This document shows positions 6,269 to 11,703 of a DNA stretch of 11,703 bases, piece after piece. Both the position numbers and the translations under genes were made by a program. Each line of letters begins with the position of its first letter. The first letter of the stretch is position 1. The stretch lies in assembly GCA_965370805.1 (NCBI GenBank), contig CBDUVZ010000095.1, positions 1 through 11,703 of the forward strand, written 5' to 3'. The DNA comes from CBDUVZ01 sp965370805. GTDB lineage: Bacteria; Hydrothermota; Tepidihabitantia; Tepidihabitantales; Tepidihabitantaceae. The notes under the pieces were generated by a model. It was not told the origin of the DNA and did not search any database. It saw nothing but the letters and a program-made list of their open reading frames with translations.

Positions 6269-7063
6269 CTACAACTGGTAGCAGCGGCGCGCGTTCTCAC
6301 GCGTCAGGTCCGCTGCTTCGCGCGGGGTCAGACCGATCAACTCGGCCAGCTTACGGACGGTAAAATGAAGCAGCGCCGGCTCGTTGCGCTTGCCCCTGTC
6401 CGGTTCCGGAGTCAGGTAGGGCGCGTCGGTCTCCACCATCAGCCGTTCGTGGGGAATCACCTCAAGCACACTGGTGTACCGCCGGTCCTCAAAAGTCAAG
6501 TTGCCCGCAAAGGATATGAAGTAGCCGCGCCCGACCGCCCATTCCGCCATCTTCCGGTCCCCGGTGAAGCAGTGCAGCACCCCGGAGTAATAGCCGTGTT
6601 CGTCGAGTATCGACCGGGCACTGCCGGCCGCGTCCCTGATGTGCAGTACCATCGGCAGCCCCATCAGCTTGGCCAGCTCAATCTGAACGTGGAACGCGGT
6701 CTCCTGGCTGGAGCGGGATGAGATACCGCGGAAGAAATCGAGTCCCATCTCGCCGATTGCCCTGATGCCGGGTTCGATGCACATCTCTTTCAGGGTCGTG
6801 ATATCAACGCTGCGGAAGTGGTCGGCTTCGTGCGGGTGGACGCCGATGCTGCAGTACACCCCGTCGTGCTTCTTGGTCAGCGCCACCGCCTCCCGGCTGT
6901 CGGGTACGTTCTGCCCCGCAACCAGCAACTCCCGGACCCCGGCCTGGAAAGCCCGCAGCAGCGTCTCCCTCAGGTCTCCGGCGAAACGGTTGTCGGTCAG
7001 GTGGCAGTGCGAGTCGAACAGGTTGAGTCCATCCGGATTATGCACGGACCGGCGCGCCTTCAA
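6269..7063 (-). CDS. tatD: TatD-family metal-dependent hydrolase (DNase)
   Basis: This 264-residue protein is a TIM-barrel metallohydrolase of the TatD family, whose characterised members are metal-dependent DNases with exonuclease activity in DNA repair or turnover. The metal ligands are all visible: DSHCHL (H19, H21), GVHPHE (74-79), AIGEMGLDF (E105), VLHIRDA (H141), VLHCFTG (H164) and ETDAPYLTP (D213). The C-terminus NARRCY is also typical. The start is taken as TTG at 7063, directly after the metG stop codon, because a GAGG Shine-Dalgarno site lies 8 bases before it. A GTG six codons later would give a shorter N-terminus nearer the usual family start. Translation is probably coupled to metG. 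Confidence 0.9.
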   Translation of the reverse strand: MKARRSVHNPDGLNLFDSHCHLTDNRFAGDLRETLLRAFQAGVRELLVAGQNVPDSREAVALTKKHDGVYCSIGVHPHEADHFRSVDITTLKEMCIEPGIRAIGEMGLDFFRGISSRSSQETAFHVQIELAKLMGLPMVLHIRDAAGSARSILDEHGYYSGVLHCFTGDRKMAEWAVGRGYFISFAGNLTFEDRRYTSVLEVIPHERLMVETDAPYLTPEPDRGKRNEPALLHFTVRKLAELIGLTPREAADLTRENARRCYQL

Positions 7064-9055
7064 CTACGAAACCTCGCTTCCCGCTTCCACCGGCCGGTCA
7101 ACCGCGACCAGCGAGACGGTCTCCCCGTCGACCGCGGCCAGCAGCATCCCGTTCGACTCGACGCCCCGGATCTTCGCCGGTGCCAGGTTGACGACCACGA
7201 CGACCGTCTTGCCCGGCAGTTCTTCGGGCCGGTAGGATTTCCCGATTCCGGCGACTATCTGCCGCTGCTCGCCGCCGATATCGACCATCATCTTCACCAG
7301 TTTGTCGGTTCCCGCAACGCGTTCGGCAGTCAGTATCTTCGCGGTCTTCAGTTTCAGCTTCTTGAACTCGTCGAACGTCACCACATTCTCCTCCTCGCCG
7401 GACCCGATGACGCCCAGCTTGGCGACCTGGACGTCCACAAAGGAATCGTCCAGCTTCTGGAACAGTATCTCCGCCGGCCCGAGCTGACTCGGGACCGCGG
7501 GAACGGCCGCGTCATCCCAGCTCCGTTTCCCCAGTCCGAGCATCTTCCCGATCTTCCGGCTGGTAAACGGCAGGAACGGATAGAACAGCACCTCCAGCGC
7601 GGAAATCAGCCGGACGCAGGTCGCCATCGTCCGGTCGCATTCGGCCCGGTTCTCCTTCAGGCTCCGCCACGGAGCCTGCTTGTCGAAGTACCGGTTCCCG
7701 AGTGCCGGCAGCGTCATAACCTCGCGGGCCGCATCCTTGATTCGGTAGGTGTCGATCATCTCACCGAGCCTGCCCGGTGCCGTCGCTATCGCATCGAGCA
7801 CCTCACGACTCGCGTCGTCGTCCGGCGTGACGTCCGGCACCCGGCCGCCGTAGTTCTTCTTCAGGAAGACCGCCACCCGGTTGACGAAGTTACCGAGCAC
7901 GTCGGCCAGTTCGTTGTTGTTCCGGGCGTGGAAGTCGCGCCAGGTGAAATCGACGTCCCGGTTCTCGGGCAGGTTGACCGCCAGCGCGTAGCGCAGCGGG
8001 TCGGCCGGGTACTCGGCCAGGTATTCGGGCAGCCAGATTGCCCAGTCGCGTGAAGTCGAAATCTTCTTGCTCTCGATATTCAGGAACTCGTTGGCCGGGA
8101 TTTCGCCGGGCAGCACCCAGTCGCCGTGCGCCATCAACATCGCGGGCCAGACCATCGCGTGGAACACGATATTGTCCTTGGCGAGGAAATGGACCAGCTT
8201 GGTATCCTTGTCCAACCAGTAATCCTTCCACCGGTCCGGCTTGCCGATCCGCCCGGCCCATTCCTTGGTCGAGGAGATGTAGCCGATCGGCGCGTCGAAC
8301 CAGACGTACATCACCTTGCCCTTGGCTTCGGGCAGCGGAACCGGCACGCCCCAGGACAGGTCCCGCGTTACCGACCGGTCCTTCAGTCCGGCTTGGAACC
8401 AGCCTTCGCAGAACCGCGTAACATTCGGTTTCCAGTTCGTCTTGGTCGCCAGCCATTTGCGCAGCGGCTCCTGGAACTGCGACAGCGCAAAGAACCAGTG
8501 CCTCGTCTCGCGCACTTCGGGTGTCGCTCCGCAGGTCTTGCACCGGGGCCCAATCAGGTCCAGCGGCTCGATCCACCGACCGCAGGCCTCGCACTGGTCC
8601 CCCCTGGCCTCTTCCGACTTGCAGTTGGGGCACGTGCCTTCGACGTACCGGTCGGCCAGGAACATCCGGCACTGCGGACAGTAGAGCTGCCTGGTCGTCT
8701 GCGGCTTGAGATACCCTTTCTCGTGCACCTTGAGGAAGAAATCCTGAGCGGTCTTATGATGCAGCGGCAGCGACGTCCGCGAGTAGTTGTCGAACTCGAT
8801 GCCGAAATCCTCGAACGCCTGCCTGATGCGCCCGTCGTAGCGGTCGATAATCTCCCGCGGGCTCTGACCGGACTTCGCCGCAGCCAGGGTTATCGGCACC
8901 CCGTGCTCGTCCGAACCGCAGATGTAGACGACGTCCGAACCCTTGAGCCGGTGGTACTTGACGTAGATGTCGGCCGGGAGGTAAGCGCCCGCAATCTGCC
9001 CGAAGTGAAGGTCACCGTTTGCGTAGGGAAGTGCGCTTGTTACGAGGCGTCTCAC
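7064..9055 (-). CDS. metG: Methionyl-tRNA synthetase with C-terminal tRNA-binding domain
   Basis: This 663-residue class I synthetase charges tRNA-Met in the cytosol. The order is: Rossmann catalytic fold with HFGQ (17-20, the HIGH-box variant); a connective insert with two zinc knuckles (C126/C129/C142/C145 and C155/C158/C172/C175); the KMSKS-type loop KISTS (331-335); the helical anticodon-binding domain; and an EMAP-II-like tRNA-binding domain in the last 100 or so residues (FKKLKLKTAKIL to the end). The GTG at 9055 was chosen because RRLVTSALPYANG is the usual N-terminus. The reading frame stays open for 218 codons further upstream, but that stretch is antisense to rnfC. The start codon is only 7 bases past a -10 box, which predicts a leaderless mRNA. 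It is the first gene of metG-tatD-rsmA. Confidence 0.95.
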   Translation of the reverse strand: MRRLVTSALPYANGDLHFGQIAGAYLPADIYVKYHRLKGSDVVYICGSDEHGVPITLAAAKSGQSPREIIDRYDGRIRQAFEDFGIEFDNYSRTSLPLHHKTAQDFFLKVHEKGYLKPQTTRQLYCPQCRMFLADRYVEGTCPNCKSEEARGDQCEACGRWIEPLDLIGPRCKTCGATPEVRETRHWFFALSQFQEPLRKWLATKTNWKPNVTRFCEGWFQAGLKDRSVTRDLSWGVPVPLPEAKGKVMYVWFDAPIGYISSTKEWAGRIGKPDRWKDYWLDKDTKLVHFLAKDNIVFHAMVWPAMLMAHGDWVLPGEIPANEFLNIESKKISTSRDWAIWLPEYLAEYPADPLRYALAVNLPENRDVDFTWRDFHARNNNELADVLGNFVNRVAVFLKKNYGGRVPDVTPDDDASREVLDAIATAPGRLGEMIDTYRIKDAAREVMTLPALGNRYFDKQAPWRSLKENRAECDRTMATCVRLISALEVLFYPFLPFTSRKIGKMLGLGKRSWDDAAVPAVPSQLGPAEILFQKLDDSFVDVQVAKLGVIGSGEEENVVTFDEFKKLKLKTAKILTAERVAGTDKLVKMMVDIGGEQRQIVAGIGKSYRPEELPGKTVVVVVNLAPAKIRGVESNGMLLAAVDGETVSLVAVDRPVEAGSEVS
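7072..7075 (-). promoter_or_regulatory. Ribosome binding site deciding the TTG start of tatD
   Basis: On the minus strand GAGG sits 8 bases before the TTG codon at 7063, inside the last codons of metG. It is one of the few recognisable Shine-Dalgarno sites in the window and supports the TTG over the downstream GTG. Confidence 0.6.
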
Positions 9056-9062
9056 GGCGTTT

Positions 9063-9090
9063 AGGATACTCCGGGCGGACCGGAAGTCAA
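9063..9090 (-). promoter_or_regulatory. Promoter of the metG-tatD-rsmA operon
   Basis: Read on the minus strand: TTGACT (9090-9085), a 16-base spacer and TATCCT (9068-9063), then AAACGCC and the GTG start. With a usual 6-8 base gap from the -10 box to the first transcribed base, transcription would start at or next to the GTG, leaving no room for a leader or Shine-Dalgarno site. Confidence 0.65.
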
Positions 9091-9116
9091 ACCCGCCCGC
9101 CTCCGTCTGTGCCGGC

Positions 9117-9144
9117 TTGACATCATCCGTCGCACTAATAGAAT
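9117..9144 (+). promoter_or_regulatory. Promoter of the rnfC-rnfD operon
   Basis: TTGACA (9117-9122), a 16-base spacer and TAGAAT (9139-9144) are followed by eight bases and then the rnfC ATG. The predicted transcription start lies at about 9151-9153, so the rnfC message should be leaderless or nearly so. It is divergent from the metG promoter, with 26 bases between the two -35 boxes. Confidence 0.75.
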
Positions 9145-9152
9145 CCCCGGCG

Positions 9153-10463
9153 ATGTCGAACTTCCGCGGCGGCGTGCATCCCCCCGAATCCAAAGCGGCT
9201 ACCGCGCAGAAAGCGGTGGAAGAGTTGCAGTTGCCCGACCGGGTCTCGGTGCCGATGTCCCAGCATATCGGCGCGCCGGCAAAGCCGGTCGTGGCCAAAG
9301 GCGACGAAGTCAGGACCGGGACCGTCATCGGCGAGCCGGTCGGCCGGGTCTCGGTGCCGATCCACTCACCGGTCTCCGGCAAGGTGGTCGACGTGGCCGC
9401 ATTGATGCACCCTTTGAGCGGCCGCAAAGTCGCCACCGTGGTCATCGACTCGGACGGCAGCGACACCCGCGACGAGTCAATCAGGGAGAAGGACACGTCC
9501 GGCCTGACGCCCGAAGCAATCATCAAAGCGATACTCGACGCCGGGGTCGTCGGCATGGGTGGCGCCGCGTTCCCGACTTTCTTCAAGCTCTCGCCGCCGG
9601 CCGGCAAGCCGATTGACACCCTGATAATCAACGGCTGCGAGTGCGAGCCGTATCTCACCGCCGACCACCGGCTGATGCTCGAACGGGCCGCGGAGATTGT
9701 CGCCGGCACCGGCTACATCGCGCAGGCACTCGGGGTGAAGAACGTGATTGTCGGCATCGAGGACAACAAGCCCGACGCCGTTGCAGCAATGAGCGAAGCC
9801 GCCCGGTCCGCCGGATACCGCGTGCAGCCGCTCAAGACGATGTATCCCCAGGGCGCTGAGAAACAGTTGATTAGAGCCTGTCTGAACCGTGAGGTCCCGT
9901 CCGGCGGCCTGCCGCTTGACGTCGGCTGCGTGGTCCAGAACGTCGGCACCGCGATCGCGGTCTGCGAAGCGGTCCGGTTCGGCAAGCCGCTCTACGAGCG
10001 CGTCACCACGGTTACCGGCCCGGGCGTCAACGAACCGAAGAACCTGCTCGTCCGCATCGGGACCCCGGTCAGCAGCCTGATTGAAGCCTGCGGCGGGTAC
10101 AACGGAACCCCGGCCAAACTGATTATGGGCGGCCCGATGATGGGTATCGCGGTCGCTTCCGACGACGTCCCGGTGCTGAAAGGGACGTCCGGAGTCCTGG
10201 TCCTTGACCCGGACTCCGCGGCCGAACTCGAAGACCGTGATTGCATCCGCTGCGGCCGGTGCATCAAAACCTGCCCGATGGGTCTCGCGCCGCAGAACCT
10301 GTACTACCACGTCCGGGGCAAACGCTGGGACGACGCGGAGAAAGACCACGTCGCCGACTGCATCGAATGCGGCTGCTGCGCGTACGTCTGCCCGGCCGGA
10401 ATCCGGCTCGTCCACCACTTCAAGTTCGCCAAGTCCGAAATCATCGCCCGGAAGAAGAAGTAG
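9153..10463 (+). CDS. rnfC: RNF complex subunit C (electron transport complex RnfC)
   Basis: RnfC is the peripheral NADH-side subunit of the ion-translocating ferredoxin:NAD+ oxidoreductase. It carries FMN and two [4Fe-4S] clusters and passes electrons between NAD(H) and the membrane part. The 436-residue protein is the short form without a long C-terminal repeat extension. It begins with MSNFRGGVHPPE, the family start, which fixes the ATG at 9153. QHIGAPAKP (38-46) opens the N-terminal barrel; GMGGAAFPT (134-142) and NGCECEPYLTADH (160-172) mark the NuoF-like flavin/NADH domain. The ferredoxin part has C364/C367/C370/C374 and C403/C406/C409/C413. Its TAG stop is followed immediately by the rnfD ATG, so the two are translationally linked. 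Confidence 0.96.
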   Translation: MSNFRGGVHPPESKAATAQKAVEELQLPDRVSVPMSQHIGAPAKPVVAKGDEVRTGTVIGEPVGRVSVPIHSPVSGKVVDVAALMHPLSGRKVATVVIDSDGSDTRDESIREKDTSGLTPEAIIKAILDAGVVGMGGAAFPTFFKLSPPAGKPIDTLIINGCECEPYLTADHRLMLERAAEIVAGTGYIAQALGVKNVIVGIEDNKPDAVAAMSEAARSAGYRVQPLKTMYPQGAEKQLIRACLNREVPSGGLPLDVGCVVQNVGTAIAVCEAVRFGKPLYERVTTVTGPGVNEPKNLLVRIGTPVSSLIEACGGYNGTPAKLIMGGPMMGIAVASDDVPVLKGTSGVLVLDPDSAAELEDRDCIRCGRCIKTCPMGLAPQNLYYHVRGKRWDDAEKDHVADCIECGCCAYVCPAGIRLVHHFKFAKSEIIARKKK

Positions 10464-11549
10464 ATGGCTGAAATCGGAAATCGACATTCGACATTCGACA
10501 CTGCCTTGACCGTCACCGCTTCGCCTCACATCCGCTCCGGGTTGAATGTCCGGCGGATCATGTGGGCGGTCGTCATCGCGATGCTGCCCGCGTTCGCCGG
10601 CTCGGTCTGGTTCTTCGGCTGGCGCGCGCTGATGCTCGTCGGCCTCAGCGTCGCGTCCGCAATCGCCTTCGACGCCCTGAGCCAGAAGCTGTTCGGCCGC
10701 AAGGTCACGATTACCGACGGCAGCGCGGTCATCACCGGCATGCTGCTGGCGTTCAACCTGCCGCCCGGTGTGCCCTGGTGGATTCCGGTGGTCGGCTCGG
10801 CATTCGCGGTGATAGTGGTCAAGCAGTTCTTCGGCGGGCTCGGTCACAACTTCGTCAACCCGGCGCTCGCGGCCCGGGCGTTCCTGATGGTCTCCTGGCC
10901 CGGACTGATGACCGCGAAATGGCTCGTCCCGCGCGGCGGCACGCTCTCCGGGCTCGACGCAATCACTACCGCCACCCCGCTCGCCATTCTCAAGAACGCA
11001 CCTGAAATTGTCGGCGAAGCCGGCGCAGCCGGCCTCCTCGCCCAGGCCCAGTCATGGCCGGTAGTCGGCAAGCTCTTCTTCGGCCAGGTCGGCGGCTGCC
11101 TCGGCGAGACCTCGGCCCTGCTCCTGATTGCCGGTGGCCTGTTCCTTATCTTGCGCCGCCGGATTATCGACTGGCGCATCCCCGCGGGGTATATCGGCAC
11201 GGTCATCGTCCTCATCCTCGTCCTGCCCGGCCCGAAGCACGACCTGCTGCCCTACGTTGCGTACCACGTATTCGGCGGCGGCCTGATGCTCGGCGCGTTC
11301 TTCATGGCGACCGACTACGTCACGTCGCCGATTACCGGCAAAGGCCGCTGGATATTCGCGGTCGGGTGCGGGGTGTTGACGGTGCTGATACGACTCTGGG
11401 GCGGGTATCCCGAAGGCGTCTCCTATTCAATCCTGCTGATGAACGTCGCAACCCCGGTCATCGACCGGTTCACCAAACCGCGCCTCTTCGGCCGGCTCAG
11501 GAAGAAAAAGACCAACCACAAAGGCACAAAGGACACAAAGAGTGAATAG
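10464..11549 (+). CDS. rnfD: RNF complex subunit D (membrane subunit RnfD)
   Basis: RnfD is an integral membrane subunit of the RNF complex, related to NqrB, with a covalently bound FMN. The 361-residue protein has about nine or ten hydrophobic segments (for example near 33-51, 55-71, 105-120, 216-231, 242-255, 268-284, 296-312). VTASPHIRS (17-25) is the family N-terminal signature, GLGHNFVNPALAARAF (125-140) a core block, and D165-AITTATP holds T171, the expected FMN-bearing threonine. The ATG at 10464 directly follows the rnfC stop. Residues 2-12 (AEIGNRHSTFD) and the tail from N351 (NHKGTKDTKSE) are read from dispersed repeats, so both ends are non-native additions. A TTG at 10506 (before TVTASPH) is an alternative start that would leave the N-terminal repeat untranslated. 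Confidence 0.93.
   Translation: MAEIGNRHSTFDTALTVTASPHIRSGLNVRRIMWAVVIAMLPAFAGSVWFFGWRALMLVGLSVASAIAFDALSQKLFGRKVTITDGSAVITGMLLAFNLPPGVPWWIPVVGSAFAVIVVKQFFGGLGHNFVNPALAARAFLMVSWPGLMTAKWLVPRGGTLSGLDAITTATPLAILKNAPEIVGEAGAAGLLAQAQSWPVVGKLFFGQVGGCLGETSALLLIAGGLFLILRRRIIDWRIPAGYIGTVIVLILVLPGPKHDLLPYVAYHVFGGGLMLGAFFMATDYVTSPITGKGRWIFAVGCGVLTVLIRLWGGYPEGVSYSILLMNVATPVIDRFTKPRLFGRLRKKKTNHKGTKDTKSE
10470..10500 (+). repeat. ATTCGACATTCG-type repeat within the rnfD 5' end
   Basis: The block GAAATCGGAAATCG(AC)ATTCGACATT matches 1766-1791 at 24 of 26 positions on the same strand. Here it lies inside the rnfD reading frame and keeps it open. ATTCGACATTC units also occur at 1849-1868, and a related TCATTCGACACTCGTCATTC string ends the window. 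Confidence 0.8.
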
Positions 11550-11703
11550 CATGATGCCTATTCTCTCCGCTCCGGCCACCTACCTTGGTGCTCTTGGTGC
11601 CTTGGTGGTAAGACTCCTCTCCTCTCCGCTCCGATTCCTAACCTTGGTGCTCTTGGTGCCTTGGTGTTTGAATTCCTCATTCGTCATTCGACACTCGTCA
11701 TTC
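11514..11703. repeat. Composite intergenic repeat region, copy 3
   Basis: The left arm, CCACAAAGGCACAAAGG plus ACACAAAG (from 11516), lies inside the last rnfD codons. It is imperfectly complementary to ACCTTGGTGCTCTTGGTGCC blocks at 11582-11608 and 11641-11667. Those blocks and the CTCTCCGCTCCG word (11563-11574, 11622-11633) both repeat with a 59-base period. The region ends in TCATTCGTCATTCGACACTCG words and runs off the window. No gene is supported after rnfD. Confidence 0.75.

Noticed and set aside
9117..9152. TTG start of rnfC at 9117
   Set aside because: The TTG is the first part of the -35 box, and the family start MSNFRGGVHPPE begins at the ATG at 9153.
9056..9709. 218-codon N-terminal extension of metG in an open frame
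   Set aside because: It is antisense to rnfC, shows no homology to synthetases, crosses the divergent promoters, and the conserved MetRS N-terminus begins at the GTG at 9055.
11563..11703. Possible CRISPR array from the regularly spaced CTTGGTG blocks
   Set aside because: There are only two units, the intervening sequence is itself shared with the left-edge repeat rather than being a unique spacer, and no cas gene is present.

Overview
This window is GC-rich bacterial DNA carrying ten protein genes and one tRNA gene. It looks like an uncultured, probably anaerobic bacterium: the rnfC and rnfD genes imply ferredoxin/NAD-linked energy conservation, several starts are GTG or TTG, and clear Shine-Dalgarno sites are scarce. 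The wordy intergenic repeats (CACAGATGAACACGG-type, CTTGGTGCTCTTGGTGCC-type, ATTCGACATTCG-type) remind me of candidate phyla such as WOR-3. That impression is from memory and has no phylogenetic test behind it.

Layout: bases 1-360 are non-coding (a perfect hairpin and composite repeats). Bases 361-534 form a complete tRNA unit: promoter, tRNA-Val(GAC) and a strong intrinsic terminator. A rightward gene series follows: a C4 zinc-ribbon/coiled-coil protein (552-1259) and an RNase HI-like protein (1280-1705), then a composite inverted repeat (1694-1877), then a tightly overlapping set made of an LpxL/PatA-like acyltransferase, dUTPase and two paralogous GT4 glycosyltransferases (1878-5450). The last four genes overlap by ATGA or GTGA, which suggests translational coupling. 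The acyltransferase and the two glycosyltransferases could build an acylated glycolipid of the envelope; the dUTPase is a housekeeping passenger.

The opposite strand carries metG, tatD and rsmA (9055 down to 5426), a familiar translation/maintenance gene order. It converges on the second glycosyltransferase with a 25-base overlap of coding ends. metG is divergent from rnfC-rnfD (9153-11549), the first genes of an RNF complex operon whose other subunits must lie outside the window if the complex is complete. The roughly 100-base spacer between metG and rnfC holds two outward promoters, each with its -10 box only 7-8 bases from the start codon, so both mRNAs are predicted to be leaderless.

The most distinctive theme is the contact between repeats and genes. 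The stop codon of the RNase H gene lies inside a repeat, both ends of rnfD are repeat-derived, and the acyltransferase start sits at a repeat edge. I see no CRISPR array, insertion sequence, phage gene or defence system. I do not think the window holds a clearly new multi-gene system; the noteworthy items are the leaderless promoter pair, the repeat-coded protein ends, the tRNA with C at position 33 and the diverged glycosyltransferase pair.
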